Shown in pieces: positions 1-10,060 of a stretch of DNA of 64,000 nt (positions within the stretch are counted from its first letter, which is position 1; each line of letters opens with the position of its first letter). This DNA is from Streptomyces colonosanans (GTDB taxonomy: Bacteria > Actinomycetota > Actinomycetes > Streptomycetales > Streptomycetaceae). The stretch spans positions 47,807 through 111,806 of the forward strand of contig NZ_MLYP01000037.1 in assembly GCF_001866645.1 (NCBI RefSeq), in the 5' to 3' direction. A model generated the notes under the pieces. It did no database searches. It was not told where the DNA came from and saw only the letters and a list, made by a program, of their open reading frames with translations. The translations under genes and the position numbers were made by a program.

Positions 1-3000
1 GCTCCGGTTCGAGCAGCCGGGCGATCTTGGCGCGGTCCTCGAGGTCGGGGCAGGCGCCGTAGCCGAGCGAGAAGCGGGCACCGCGGTATTTGAGGGCGAA
101 CATGTCCTCGATGCCGGCCGGGTCCTCGCCCGCGAAGCCCAGTTCACAGCGCACGCGCGCGTGCCAGTACTCGGCCAGTGCCTCGGCCAACTGGACGGAC
201 AGGCCGTGCAGTTCGAGGTAGTCGCGGTAGGAGTTCGACGTGAAGAGCCGTCCGGTCTCCTCGCCGATCTTCGAGCCGACGGTGACGACCTGGAAGCCGA
301 CGACGTCCCTTTCTCCCGACTCCTCGGGGCGGAAGAAGTCGGCCAGGCACAGCCGGCGGCCGCGGCGCTGGCGCGGGAAGGTGAACCGAGTGCGTTCGTT
401 GCCCTGTTCGTCCAGGATGATCAGGTCGTCGTCCTTGGACACGCACGGGAAGTAGCCGTAGACGACGGCTGCTTCGAGGAGGTTGTCGGTCTGGAGCCTG
501 TCCAGCAGACCGCGCAGCCGGGGCCTGCCCTCGGTCTCGACCAGTTCTTCGTAGGTCGGCCCGTTGCCGGTGCGGGCCTGCTTGAGGCCCCACTGGCCCT
601 TGAACAGCGCGCCCTCGTCCAGCCAGCTCGCGTACTCCTTGAGCGGGATGCCCTTGATGACGCGGGTGCCCCAGAACGGCGGTGCGGGGACGGGGTTGTC
701 GGTGGCGACGTCGGAACGGACGTGGCCTTCCTCGGGCCGTTCCTCGATCTCGACCGTGGCCGCCCGCACCCGGCGCTGCTTGAGTTCGGGCAGCTTCGCC
801 CCGGGCACGCCGCGCTTGAGTCCGATCAGCGCGTCCATCAGGTGCAGGCCCTCGAACGCGTCGCGGGCGTAGCGGACTTCGCCCTCGTAGATCTCGTGCA
901 GGTCCTGTTCGACATAGGCGCGGGTGAGTGCGGCGCCGCCGAGGATGACCGGGTAGGTGGCCGCCAGCTTGCGCTGGTTGAGCTCCTCCAGGTTCTCCTT
1001 CATGATCACCGTGGACTTGACGAGGAGCCCGGACATGCCGATGACGTCGGCGTTCTGTTCCTCGGCGGCCTCCAGGATCGCGGAGACGGGCTGCTTGATG
1101 CCGAGGTTGACGACGTTGTAGCCGTTGTTGGACAGGATGATGTCGACGAGGTTCTTGCCGATGTCGTGGACGTCGCCGCGCACGGTGGCCAGGACGATGG
1201 TGCCCTTGCCGGAGTCGTCGGACTTCTCCATGTGCGGTTCGAGGTAGGCGACCGCGGTCTTCATGACCTCGGCGGACTGGAGTACGAACGGCAGCTGCAT
1301 CTGGCCGGAGCCGAACAGTTCGCCGACGACCTTCATGCCGTCCAGCAGTGTCTCGTTGACGATGTCCAGGGCGGGGCGTTCCTCAAGTGCTTTGTCCAGG
1401 TCCTGCTCCAGGCCGTTCTTCTCGCCGTCGATGATCCGCCGCTTCAGGCGCTCCGCCAGCGGGAGGGCGGCCAGCTCCTCGGCCTTGCCGGCCTTCAGGG
1501 ACTTGGCGGTGGCGCCCTCGAACAGCGCCATGAGCTTCTGCAGCGGGTCGTAGTCCTCGCCGCGGCGGTCGTAGATCAGGTCGAGGGCGGTGGTGACCTG
1601 CTCGTCGTCGAACCGGGCGATCGGCAGGATCTTCGAGGCGTGGACGATGGCGGAGTCGAGTCCGGCCTTGACGCATTCGTCGAGGAAGACGGAGTTGAGC
1701 AGGATGCGGGCGGCCGGGTTGAGGCCGAAGGAGATGTTCGACAGGCCCAGCGTGGTCTGCACGCCCGGGTGCCGCTTCTTCAGCTCGCGGATCGCCTCGA
1801 TGGTGGCGATGCCGTCCTTGCGGGACTCCTCCTGACCGGTGCAGATGGTGAAGGTCAGGGTGTCGACGAGGATGTCCCCCTCGTGGATGCCCCAGTTCCC
1901 GGTGAGGTCGGCGATCAGCCGCTCGGCGATCTCCACTTTTTTCTCCGGGGTGCGGGCCTGACCCTCCTCGTCGATGGTGAGCGCGATGAGTGCGGCGCCG
2001 TGCTCCTTCGCGAGGTGGGTGACCTTCGCGAAGCGGGAGTCGGGGCCGTCTCCGTCCTCGTAGTTGACGGAGTTGATGACGGCGCGGCCGCCGAGCTTCT
2101 CCAGTCCGGCCCGGATGACGTCGACCTCGGTGGAGTCCAGCACGATCGGCAGGGTGGAGGCGGTGGCGAAGCGGCCGGCCAGTTCCTCCATGTCGGCGAC
2201 GCCGTCACGGCCCACGTAGTCGATGCACAGGTCGAGCATGTGCGCGCCCTCGCGGATCTGCTCGCGGGCCATCTCCACGCAGTCGTCCCAGCGGCCGCCC
2301 AGCATGGCCTCACGGAACTTCTTCGAACCGTTGGCGTTGGTGCGCTCTCCGATCGCCAGGTACGCGGTGTCCTGACGGAAGGGCACGGTCTGGTAGAGGG
2401 AGGCGGCGCCGGGCTCGGGCTGCGGGTGGCGCTCGGTGGGGGTGAGGTCGCGGACGCGCTCGACGACCTGGCGCAGGTGCTCGGGGGTGGTGCCGCAGCA
2501 GCCGCCGACGAGGGAGAGGCCGTAGTCGCGGACGAAGTTCTCCTGGGCGTCGGCCAGTCCCTCGGGGCCGAGCGGGAAGTGCGCGCCGTCCTTGGTGAGG
2601 ACGGGCAGGCCCGCGTTCGGCATGCACAGCAGCGGGATGCGGGAGTGGCGCGTGAGGTAGCGCAGGTGCTCGCTCATCTCCGCCGGGCCCGTCGAGCAGT
2701 TCAGGCCGATCATGTCGATGCCGAGCGGTTCCAGCGCGGTCAGCGCGGCGCCGATCTCGGAGCCCAGCAGCATCGTGCCCGTGGTCTCGAACGCCATCGA
2801 GCACAGCAGGGGCACGACGATGCCGGTGGCCTCCATCGCGCGCCGGGCGCCCAGGACGGACGCCTTCGTCTGCAGCAGGTCCTGGGTGGTCTCGACGATC
2901 AGCGCGTCCGCGCCGCCGGCGAGCAGGCCCTCCGCGTTGGCCTGGAAGCCGTCGCGGATCGTGGCGTAGCCGACGTGGCCGAGGGTGGGGAGCTTGGTGC

Positions 3001-3421
3001 CGGGGCCCATGGAGCCGAGTACCCAGCGCTGCCGGCCGTCGCCGGCGGCGAACCCGTCCGCGGCCTCGCGGGCGATCCGGGCACCCGCCTCGGACAGTTC
3101 GTACACGCGGTCGGCGATCTCGTACTCGGCCATGGCCGCGTGGTTCGCACCGAACGTGTTCGTCTCGACGCAGTCGACGCCCACCGAGAAGTACGCCTCG
3201 TGGACGGAGCGGACGATGTCGGGGCGGGTGAGGTTCAGAATCTCGTTGCAGCCCTCGAGTCCCTGGAAGTCCTCCAGTGTCGGATCCTGGGCCTGGAGCA
3301 TCGTGCCCATCGCGCCGTCGGCCACGACGACACGGGTGGCGAAGGCTTCCCGGAGGGTTTCGGTTCGGGTCCGGCTGTCGGTGCAGGCGGACGAAAGGGA
3401 CGGGTTCGGCAACGAGGCCAT
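1..3421 (-). CDS. metH: Cobalamin-dependent methionine synthase, 3' end cut by window
   Basis: Transfers the methyl group of methyltetrahydrofolate to homocysteine through protein-bound methylcobalamin; cytoplasmic. The minus-strand frame opens at ATG 3419-3421 and runs off the window after about 1140 residues, so only roughly the last 30 of the usual ~1170 are missing. Seen in order: an N-terminal homocysteine-binding domain with the zinc-site motif VGGCCGT (near 2490-2510), a pterin-binding domain, the cobalamin-binding motif DVHDIGKNLV (near 1147-1176, DxHxxG) and most of the SAM-dependent reactivation domain. It is divergent from gylR. I saw no cobalamin riboswitch in the leader. Confidence 0.97.
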   Translation of the reverse strand, partial: MASLPNPSLSSACTDSRTRTETLREAFATRVVVADGAMGTMLQAQDPTLEDFQGLEGCNEILNLTRPDIVRSVHEAYFSVGVDCVETNTFGANHAAMAEYEIADRVYELSEAGARIAREAADGFAAGDGRQRWVLGSMGPGTKLPTLGHVGYATIRDGFQANAEGLLAGGADALIVETTQDLLQTKASVLGARRAMEATGIVVPLLCSMAFETTGTMLLGSEIGAALTALEPLGIDMIGLNCSTGPAEMSEHLRYLTRHSRIPLLCMPNAGLPVLTKDGAHFPLGPEGLADAQENFVRDYGLSLVGGCCGTTPEHLRQVVERVRDLTPTERHPQPEPGAASLYQTVPFRQDTAYLAIGERTNANGSKKFREAMLGGRWDDCVEMAREQIREGAHMLDLCIDYVGRDGVADMEELAGRFATASTLPIVLDSTEVDVIRAGLEKLGGRAVINSVNYEDGDGPDSRFAKVTHLAKEHGAALIALTIDEEGQARTPEKKVEIAERLIADLTGNWGIHEGDILVDTLTFTICTGQEESRKDGIATIEAIRELKKRHPGVQTTLGLSNISFGLNPAARILLNSVFLDECVKAGLDSAIVHASKILPIARFDDEQVTTALDLIYDRRGEDYDPLQKLMALFEGATAKSLKAGKAEELAALPLAERLKRRIIDGEKNGLEQDLDKALEERPALDIVNETLLDGMKVVGELFGSGQMQLPFVLQSAEVMKTAVAYLEPHMEKSDDSGKGTIVLATVRGDVHDIGKNLVDIILSNNGYNVVNLGIKQPVSAILEAAEEQNADVIGMSGLLVKSTVIMKENLEELNQRKLAATYPVILGGAALTRAYVEQDLHEIYEGEVRYARDAFEGLHLMDALIGLKRGVPGAKLPELKQRRVRAATVEIEERPEEGHVRSDVATDNPVPAPPFWGTRVIKGIPLKEYASWLDEGALFKGQWGLKQARTGNGPTYEELVETEGRPRLRGLLDRLQTDNLLEAAVVYGYFPCVSKDDDLIILDEQGNERTRFTFPRQRRGRRLCLADFFRPEESGERDVVGFQVVTVGSKIGEETGRLFTSNSYRDYLELHGLSVQLAEALAEYWHARVRCELGFAGEDPAGIEDMFALKYRGARFSLGYGACPDLEDRAKIARLLEPE

Positions 3422-3621
3422 GGAAGATGCTCCCTGGGGTGCGACGGCTGTCGGCTTTGCGCTTCCCGTGGAAGACGCACCCGCACAGGGTAGCCCGGGG
3501 CGGGGCAGTACGGTCAGGTGAGTCCGCGGGGTGGGACGGGCGTGGCCCGTGTGCTGTGGGGGGATTCCGGCGGGCCGGGTGGCGACCACCCATTAACGGG
3601 AGGTCGACGACGGCAGGTAGT

Positions 3622-3638
3622 GTTCGACATTGCCGAAC
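3622..3638. promoter_or_regulatory. Candidate GylR operator 1
   Basis: The 17-bp near-palindrome GTTCGACATTGCCGAAC has 7 of 8 arm positions paired and lies 54 bp upstream of the gylR start codon. A site matching 14 of its 17 bases lies upstream of glpF at 4823-4839. The pairing of the two sites with the regulator gene and the operon suggests autoregulation plus operon control. Binding is inferred. Confidence 0.6.
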
Positions 3639-3691
3639 GACGGTGTGCGACCGTCGTCTGACGGCGGAAGGGGACGGAGGGCAGGACGGCG

Positions 3692-4456
3692 ATGGCACGG
3701 AACATCCAGTCGCTCGAGCGGGCGGCCGCGATGCTGCGACTGCTCGCCGGCGGCGAGCGGCGGCTCGGCCTGTCGGACATCGCCTCGTCACTGGGCCTCG
3801 CCAAGGGCACGGCCCACGGCATACTCCGCACGCTCCAGCAGGAGGGGTTCGTCGAGCAGGACCCGGCCTCGGGCCGCTATCAGCTCGGCGCCGAACTCCT
3901 GCGCCTGGGGACCACCTACCTCGACGTGCACGAACTTCGGGCGCGCGCCCTGGTGTGGACGGACGATCTGGCCCGCTCCAGCGGCGAGAGCGTCTATCTG
4001 GGGGTGCTGCACCAGCAGGGCGTGCTGATCGTGCACCATGTCTTCCGGCCCGACGACAGCCGGCAGGTGCTTGAGATCGGGGCCATGCAGCCGCTGCATT
4101 CCACAGCCCTGGGCAAGGTGCTGTCGGCGTACGACCCGGTCGCGCACAGCGAGGCGCTGGAGGCCGACCGGCCGGCGTTCACCGACCGGACGGTCTGTGA
4201 CCTGGACGGCTTCGAGCACATCCTCGACATCACGCGCGCGCGTGGCTACGCGGCCGACGTCGAGGAGACCTGGACCGGCGTGGCCTCGATCGCCGCCCCC
4301 ATCCACGACCGGCGGCGGATGCCGGTGGGCGCGGTGGGGATCACCGGCGCGGTGGAGCGGGTGTGCCGGGACGGGGAGCTGCGCCATGAACTGGTCGCGG
4401 CGGTCCGCGACTGCGCCCGCGCGGTGTCACGGGACCTGGGCGCCGGGCGGTTCTGA
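3692..4456 (+). CDS. gylR: IclR-family glycerol operon regulator
   Basis: A 254-residue IclR-family protein with an N-terminal winged helix (residues ~5-60, LSDIASSLGLAKGTAHGIL) and a C-terminal effector-binding domain. The length and the position directly upstream of glpF-glpK-glpD match S. coelicolor GylR, the glycerol-responsive repressor of the gyl operon. The ATG follows a GGAGGGCAGGACGGCG leader. It is transcribed in the same direction as the operon but separated from glpF by about 510 bp that hold a second operator-like site. Confidence 0.93.
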   Translation: MARNIQSLERAAAMLRLLAGGERRLGLSDIASSLGLAKGTAHGILRTLQQEGFVEQDPASGRYQLGAELLRLGTTYLDVHELRARALVWTDDLARSSGESVYLGVLHQQGVLIVHHVFRPDDSRQVLEIGAMQPLHSTALGKVLSAYDPVAHSEALEADRPAFTDRTVCDLDGFEHILDITRARGYAADVEETWTGVASIAAPIHDRRRMPVGAVGITGAVERVCRDGELRHELVAAVRDCARAVSRDLGAGRF

Positions 4457-4966
4457 GCCCCGCACTACCGGGAGATCGGGGTCAAGCCGAGGGTCGGGCA
4501 TGGCCGAGGGCCGGTACGGACCGGGCACGGCCAGAGGACCGGGAACGGCAGGAGCCCCCGTCCGTGCACCCCATGGGGCTCGCGTGACCGCGGCCGGTAC
4601 GTCACCGTCGTACCGGCCTTTCCGCCTGCCCGCGCACCGGCGTGTATCACGCCCCCACGCGGGCAGCCTTCCGGCAACGCTGCGCGACCACGAAACGCAC
4701 CTCCTCGTACACGGGGCGCACCCGCACCGAGATTGATGACTCGGAGCGATCAGTAACGATCGTGCATTCGATAACAGAACTCTTGACGACCTGGTGAAAC
4801 GGGAGCGAGACTCCCGTCCGACGGTCGGCATTGTCGAACACCTACCGGTAATACGCGTTAGAGTGTGACAACGCCAAGGGCCGGCATCGCCCTCACCCCG
4901 AGGGCGCGGACCACCGGAGGGACCCGGGGTTCGCCTTCCCCTGGACGAAGGACAAAGGAGTCGCGG
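4457..4966. other. gylR-glpF intergenic region
   Basis: About 510 bp with no supported gene. It is noticeably AT-richer from 4735 to 4865 than its surroundings, consistent with the glycerol-operon promoter region, and it contains the second operator-like palindrome (4823-4839). A GGGAG/CTCCC short hairpin lies at 4801-4815. I could not assign a single -35/-10 pair with confidence. Confidence 0.6.
4823..4839. promoter_or_regulatory. Candidate GylR operator 2
   Basis: GGTCGGCATTGTCGAAC matches the site at 3622-3638 in 14 of 17 positions and keeps the CGNCATTGNCG core. It lies about 130 bp upstream of the glpF start, where a repressor of the glycerol operon would be expected. Function is inferred from conservation and context. 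Confidence 0.6.
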
Positions 4967-5764
4967 GTGTCCAGCTCCGACATCTTCATCGGCGAGACCA
5001 TCGGTACCGCCATACTCATCCTGCTCGGCGGCGGCGTCTGCGCCGCGGTGACGCTGAAGGCCTCCAAGGCCCGTAACGCCGGCTGGCTCGCCATTGCGTT
5101 CGGTTGGGGTTTCGCCGTCATGACGGCGGTCTACACGTCCGCACCACTCTCCGGTGCCCACCTCAATCCGGCGGTGACACTCGCGATCGCCATCAAGGAC
5201 GGCGACTGGAAGAACGTCCCGGTCTATTGGGGCGGACAAGTCCTCGGCGCCATGATCGGTGCGGCCCTGGTCTGGGTCACCTACTACGGCCAGTTCCACG
5301 CCCACCTCACCGACCGGGAGATCGTCGGCGGTCCGGGCGCACAGGACACCAAGGTCGCCAAGGCCGCTGAGGCGCGGGAGGCCGCGGCCGGCCCCGTGCT
5401 CGGCGTCTTCTCGACCGGTCCCGAGATCCGCAACGTCGCGCAGAACCTCGCCACGGAGATCATCGGCACGGTCGTGCTGGTGCTGGCGGTCCTCACGCAG
5501 GGCCTCAACGACAAGGGCAACGGTCTCGGCATCCTCGGCGCCCTGATCACCGCGCTCGTGGTCGTCTCGATCGGTCTGTCCCTGGGCGGCCCGACCGGCT
5601 ACGCCATCAACCCGGCACGTGACCTCGGCCCGCGTATCGTGCACGCCCTCCTTCCCCTGCCCAACAAGGGCGGTTCCGACTGGGGCTACGCCTGGATCCC
5701 GGTCGTCGGCCCGCTGGTCGGCGGGGCGATCGCCGCAGGCATCTACAACGTCGCTTTCGCGTGA
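4967..5764 (+). CDS. glpF: Glycerol uptake facilitator
   Basis: A 265-residue MIP-family channel for passive glycerol entry across the cytoplasmic membrane. Six hydrophobic segments are visible, with both pore motifs: NPA at residues 67-69 and NPARD at 215-219; the Asp after the second NPA is typical of glycerol-conducting members. The GTG start at 4967 is chosen over upstream frames because AAAGGAG sits 6 bases before it and the family N-terminus starts there. It is the first structural gene of the operon, followed by glpK 86 bp downstream. Confidence 0.95.
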   Translation: MSSSDIFIGETIGTAILILLGGGVCAAVTLKASKARNAGWLAIAFGWGFAVMTAVYTSAPLSGAHLNPAVTLAIAIKDGDWKNVPVYWGGQVLGAMIGAALVWVTYYGQFHAHLTDREIVGGPGAQDTKVAKAAEAREAAAGPVLGVFSTGPEIRNVAQNLATEIIGTVVLVLAVLTQGLNDKGNGLGILGALITALVVVSIGLSLGGPTGYAINPARDLGPRIVHALLPLPNKGGSDWGYAWIPVVGPLVGGAIAAGIYNVAFA

Positions 5765-5850
5765 GCCGAGCGAGCTCTCCCCAGACATCGCCCGACAGCA
5801 TCGCGCCGTACCAGCCGCCCCTCATACCCACGGAATCCCAGGAGCACACC

Positions 5851-7410
5851 GTGACCGACGCACACACCGCCGGCATCGCTTCCCACGGCCACGGGCCGTT
5901 CATCGCCGCCATCGACCAGGGCACGACCTCTTCGCGCTGCATCGTCTTCGACCGGGACGGCCGCATCGTCTCCGTCGACCAGAAGGAGCACGAGCAGATC
6001 TTCCCGAAGCCGGGCTGGGTCGAGCACGACGCCACCGAGATCTGGACCAACGTCCAGGAGGTCGTCGCCGGAGCCATCGAGAAGGCCGGCATCACGCGGG
6101 ACGACATCAAGGCGATCGGCATCACCAACCAGCGCGAGACCACCGTGCTGTGGGACAAGAACACCGGTGAGCCCGTCCACAACGCCATCGTCTGGCAGGA
6201 CACCCGCACCGACGCGCTGTGCAAGGAACTCGGTCGCAACGTCGGCCAGGACCGCTTCCGCCGCGAGACCGGCCTGCCGCTGGCCTCGTACTTCGCCGGC
6301 CCGAAGGCCCGCTGGCTGCTCGACAACGTCGAGGGGCTGCGCGAGCGCGCCGAGGCGGGCGACATCCTCTTCGGCACGATGGACACCTGGGTCATCTGGA
6401 ACCTGACCGGCGGTGTCGACGGAGGCCACCACGTCACCGACGTGACCAACGCCTCCCGCACCCTGCTGATGAACCTGAACACCATGCAGTGGGACGACCG
6501 CATCTGCGAGTCCGTCGGTGTCCCGCAGACGATGCTGCCTCAGATCCGGTCCTCCGCCGAGGTCTACGGCGAGATCACCGGCGGGCGCCTCGGCGAGCTG
6601 CTCGGCGGCATCCCGGTCGCCTCCGCGCTCGGCGACCAGCAGGCGGCCCTGTTCGGCCAGACCTGCTTCTCCGAAGGCGAGGCCAAGTCCACCTACGGCA
6701 CCGGCACCTTCATGCTGATGAACACCGGTGAGAAGATCATCAACTCCTACTCGGGCCTGCTGACCACCGTCGGCTACCAGATCGGCGGCCAGAAGCCGGT
6801 CTACGCCCTGGAAGGTTCCATCGCGGTCACCGGCTCCCTGGTGCAGTGGATGCGCGACCAGATGGGCCTGATCAAGACCGCGGCCGAGATCGAGACGCTC
6901 GCCCTGTCGGTCGAGGACAACGGCGGCGCCTACTTCGTGCCCGCCTTCTCCGGCCTGTTCGCCCCGTACTGGCGCTCCGACGCCCGCGGTGTGATCGCCG
7001 GTCTGACCCGGTACGTGACCAAGGCGCACCTCGCGCGCGCCGTCCTGGAGGCCACCGCCTGGCAGACCCGTGAGATCACGGACGCCATGACCAAGGACTC
7101 GGGCGTCGAGCTCGCGGCCCTCAAGGTCGATGGCGGCATGACCTCCAACAACCTGCTGATGCAGACGCTCTCGGACTTCCTGGACGCGCCGGTGGTGCGC
7201 CCGATGGTCGCCGAGACCACCTGCCTCGGCGCCGCCTACGCCGCCGGTCTCGCCGTCGGCTTCTGGACCAGCACCGACGATCTGCGCGCCAACTGGCGCC
7301 GGGCCGCCGAATGGACCCCCCACATGGACGCGGAGACCCGCGACCGTGAGTACAAGAACTGGCTCAAGGCCGTCGAGCGGACCATGGGCTGGATCGAGCA
7401 CGAGGAGTAA
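5851..7410 (+). CDS. glpK: Glycerol kinase
   Basis: Phosphorylates glycerol to sn-glycerol 3-phosphate with ATP. It is 519 residues long, an ordinary FGGY-kinase length, with the phosphate-binding DQGTTSSR near the N-terminus and the C-terminal [12 protein letters not shown] segment. The GTG at 5851 is preferred because AGGAG lies 6 bases upstream; an in-frame start at 5761 would add about 30 poorly conserved residues overlapping the glpF stop. It is cotranscribed with glpF and glpD (next start 7 bp after the stop). Confidence 0.96.
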   Translation: MTDAHTAGIASHGHGPFIAAIDQGTTSSRCIVFDRDGRIVSVDQKEHEQIFPKPGWVEHDATEIWTNVQEVVAGAIEKAGITRDDIKAIGITNQRETTVLWDKNTGEPVHNAIVWQDTRTDALCKELGRNVGQDRFRRETGLPLASYFAGPKARWLLDNVEGLRERAEAGDILFGTMDTWVIWNLTGGVDGGHHVTDVTNASRTLLMNLNTMQWDDRICESVGVPQTMLPQIRSSAEVYGEITGGRLGELLGGIPVASALGDQQAALFGQTCFSEGEAKSTYGTGTFMLMNTGEKIINSYSGLLTTVGYQIGGQKPVYALEGSIAVTGSLVQWMRDQMGLIKTAAEIETLALSVEDNGGAYFVPAFSGLFAPYWRSDARGVIAGLTRYVTKAHLARAVLEATAWQTREITDAMTKDSGVELAALKVDGGMTSNNLLMQTLSDFLDAPVVRPMVAETTCLGAAYAAGLAVGFWTSTDDLRANWRRAAEWTPHMDAETRDREYKNWLKAVERTMGWIEHEE

Positions 7411-7416
7411 TCAGCG

Positions 7417-9024
7417 ATGACCACCCTGCAGAGTGTCCCGGCTCTTGGGACGCACCCGGCCCGCGGCTCCAACCCGAGCCGTGCCGAGACCCGGGAGCAG
7501 CTGTCCAAGGCGACCTACGACCTCCTCGTGATCGGCGGCGGAATCCTGGGCATCTCCACTGCCTGGCATGCCGCGCAGTCGGGCCTGCGGGTGGCGCTGG
7601 TGGACGCCGGCGACTTCGCCGGCGCCACCTCCTCCGCCTCCTCCAAGCTGCTCCACGGCGGTCTGCGCTATCTGCAGACCGGCGCGGTGAAGCTGGTGGC
7701 GGAGAACCACTTCGAGCGCCGTGCGGTCTCCCGTCTGGTGGCCCCCCACCTGGCGAACCCGCTCACGTTCTACCTCCCCGTGTACAAGGGCGGGCCGCAC
7801 GGCGCGGCGAAGCTCGGAGCGGGCGTCTTCGCCTACTCCGCGCTGTCGGCGTTCGGTGACGGCGTCGGCCATCTGCTCTCGCCCGCCCGGGCGCAGCAGG
7901 ACGTGCCGGAACTGCGCACCGAGAACCTGAAGGCCGTGGCCGTCTACGGCGACGACCAGATGAACGACGCGCGCATGGCGCTGATGACGGTCCGCGCGGC
8001 CGTCGAGTCCGGCGCGGTCGTCCTCAACCACGCCGAGGTCACCGGGCTGCGCTTCACCCGGGGCCGGGTGACCGGTGCCGAGCTGAAGGACCGGGTCTCC
8101 GGAGACGAGTTCGGCGTCGACGCACGGCTGGTGCTGAACGCGACCGGCCCGTGGGTCGACCACCTGCGCCGGATGGAGGACCCGAACGCGGCGCCGTCCA
8201 TACGCCTGTCCAAGGGTGCGCACCTGGTCCTCAAGCGCACCTCCCCGTGGAAGGCCGCGCTCGCGACGCCGATCGACAAGTACCGCATCACCTTCGCTCT
8301 CCCCTGGGAGGACATGCTGCTGCTCGGTACGACCGACGAGGAGTACGAGGGCGACCCGGCCCAGGTCGCGGTGACCGAGAAGGACATCACCCAGATCCTC
8401 GACGAGGCCGCCTTCTCCGTCCGCGACCAGCAGCTCGACCGTGACCTGATCACATACGCCTTCGCCGGTCTGCGGGTGCTGCCCGGCGGCCCCGGCGACA
8501 CCGCCAAGGCCAAGCGCGAGACCGTCGTCACCGAGGGCAGGGGCGGCATGCTGTCCGTCGCGGGCGGTAAGTGGACCACCTTCCGGCACATCGGCCGTAC
8601 GGTCATGAAGAAGCTGGAGTCCCTGCCGGGCCACCCGCTCGGCGACGACTTCGAGCCGGTCTCCAAGCTGCCGCGGAAGCTGCCGCTGCCCGGCATCGCC
8701 AACCCGCGCGCGGTCGCCCACCGACTGGTCGTCGATGGGCCGGCTCCCGGCCCGCGCATGGCGCCCGACACCGCCAAGCACCTGGCCACCCACTACGGTT
8801 CGCTGGCCTTCGACATCGCGCGGCTGGCCAACGAGAACCCTGAGCTGGGCGAGCGCGTCCACCCGGACGCCCCGGAGATCTGGGCGCAGGTCGTCTACGC
8901 CCGGGACCACGAGTGGGCCGAGACGGCGGACGATGTGCTGCGCCGCCGCACCACGCTGACGATCCGCGGCCTGGCCACGGACGAGGTGCGCGGCAAGGTG
9001 CAGGACCTGCTGGACACGAAGTAG
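7417..9024 (+). CDS. glpD: Aerobic glycerol-3-phosphate dehydrogenase
   Basis: An FAD enzyme that oxidises glycerol 3-phosphate to dihydroxyacetone phosphate and passes electrons to quinone at the membrane. It is 535 residues long, with the Rossmann motif VIGGGILGISTA near residues 36-48, the family stretch SSASSKLLHGGLRYL and a C-terminal DAO_C domain. It starts 7 bp after glpK with a GAGGAG ribosome site inside the glpK end. It completes the pathway encoded by glpF-glpK-glpD and is followed by a terminator-like hairpin. Confidence 0.96.
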   Translation: MTTLQSVPALGTHPARGSNPSRAETREQLSKATYDLLVIGGGILGISTAWHAAQSGLRVALVDAGDFAGATSSASSKLLHGGLRYLQTGAVKLVAENHFERRAVSRLVAPHLANPLTFYLPVYKGGPHGAAKLGAGVFAYSALSAFGDGVGHLLSPARAQQDVPELRTENLKAVAVYGDDQMNDARMALMTVRAAVESGAVVLNHAEVTGLRFTRGRVTGAELKDRVSGDEFGVDARLVLNATGPWVDHLRRMEDPNAAPSIRLSKGAHLVLKRTSPWKAALATPIDKYRITFALPWEDMLLLGTTDEEYEGDPAQVAVTEKDITQILDEAAFSVRDQQLDRDLITYAFAGLRVLPGGPGDTAKAKRETVVTEGRGGMLSVAGGKWTTFRHIGRTVMKKLESLPGHPLGDDFEPVSKLPRKLPLPGIANPRAVAHRLVVDGPAPGPRMAPDTAKHLATHYGSLAFDIARLANENPELGERVHPDAPEIWAQVVYARDHEWAETADDVLRRRTTLTIRGLATDEVRGKVQDLLDTK

Positions 9025-9038
9025 GTCCGACCGGACCC

Positions 9039-9071
9039 AGGGGCGGCTTTCCGCGGGGGGAGACCGCCCCT
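9039..9071 (+). terminator. Hairpin after the glycerol operon
   Basis: The arms AGGGGCGG and CCGCCCCT (8 bp, perfect) enclose a 17-base loop, 15 bp after the glpD stop codon. Only a short T-rich tail follows. Confidence 0.6.
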
Positions 9072-9210
9072 TCTGCGCTGCCACACCGCGTACGCACGCC
9101 GGAGCGGGCATGGAGGTCGCCCTCGTGCGTCCCCTCCCCGTTCCGCCCGCTGGGCCTCCATAATGACGCCGAGACATCGGATGTCTGAGCATCAGGGAGG
9201 CGGGCACGCC

Positions 9211-9930
9211 ATGACGGTCACGGACGAGGCGATCGAGAAGATCAAAGGGATGATCGTCTCCGGTGTGCTGCGCCCCGGCGGCCGCCTGCCCAAGGAGAGC
9301 CAACTCGCCGCCGAGCTGGGGCTGTCCCGCAACTCCCTGCGCGAGGCCGTGCGCGCCCTGGCGCTGTTCCGCATCCTGGACGTACGGCAGGGCGACGGCA
9401 CGTATGTGACGAGCCTCGATCCCCAACTCCTGCTGGAGGCGCTGAACTTCGTCGTCGACTTCCACCGCGACGACACCGCGCTGGAGTTCCTCGCGGTGCG
9501 CCGCATCCTGGAGCCGGCCGCGACGGCGCTGGCGGCCTCACGGATCAGCGAGCGGCAACTGGACGCGCTGGCGGCGCGGTTGGACGAGCTGGGCCCGGAA
9601 CCGTCCGTGGAGGAACTCATCGCCTGCGACCTCGAGTTCCACCGGGGCATCGCGCGGAATTCCGGTAACTCGGTGCTGTGCTCCCTGCTCGAGGGCTTGT
9701 CCGGGCCCACCACCCGGGCCGGGATCCGGCGCGGCCCGACCCGGGAGGACGCGGTCAGCCGCACCCTGTACGAGCACCGGGCGATCCTGGGCGCCCTGCG
9801 TGACCGTGACGCGGAGGCGGCCCGTTCCTGGGCGACCGTGCACATCGCGTCCGTGGAGCAGTGGCTGCGCTCGCCCCCCTCTGACCCCTCGGAGGTGTGG
9901 CGCGTCCGAGGGCCTGAGACCGGGGCATGA
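9211..9930 (+). CDS. FadR-type GntR-family transcriptional regulator
   Basis: A 239-residue regulator with an N-terminal winged helix (ESQLAAELGLSRNSLREAVRAL, residues ~28-52) and a C-terminal FCD ligand-binding domain rich in helices with conserved acidic and His positions (DLEFHRGIARNSGN). The ATG at 9211 follows GGGAGG; the in-frame start 48 bp upstream has no good ribosome site. It lies alone between glpD and parJ. In S. coelicolor those genes are numbered consecutively, so this gene is probably an insertion here. Its ligand and targets cannot be read from the sequence. Confidence 0.85.
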   Translation: MTVTDEAIEKIKGMIVSGVLRPGGRLPKESQLAAELGLSRNSLREAVRALALFRILDVRQGDGTYVTSLDPQLLLEALNFVVDFHRDDTALEFLAVRRILEPAATALAASRISERQLDALAARLDELGPEPSVEELIACDLEFHRGIARNSGNSVLCSLLEGLSGPTTRAGIRRGPTREDAVSRTLYEHRAILGALRDRDAEAARSWATVHIASVEQWLRSPPSDPSEVWRVRGPETGA

Positions 9931-10060
9931 TCTTGGGTGTTCGGCTGCCCCGCACGGGGCAGTCATCCGTTCACTCCCCCGTGCAAGGGGGCTGCGGTCG
10001 CCCCCGTCGCACGCCGTAAGGTTGGGACGTACGCGAGGGCACGTCGGAAGGAGGCGCTGG

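Noticed and set aside
161..3493. Very long plus-strand open frame opposite metH
   Set aside because: Antisense shadow of a high-GC gene: composition is arbitrary (Val/Asp/Gly-rich), with no family motif, whereas the minus strand shows all MetH motifs.
3422..3691. Cobalamin or SAM riboswitch upstream of metH
   Set aside because: No conserved riboswitch core could be recognised; the region contains only an operator-like palindrome near gylR.
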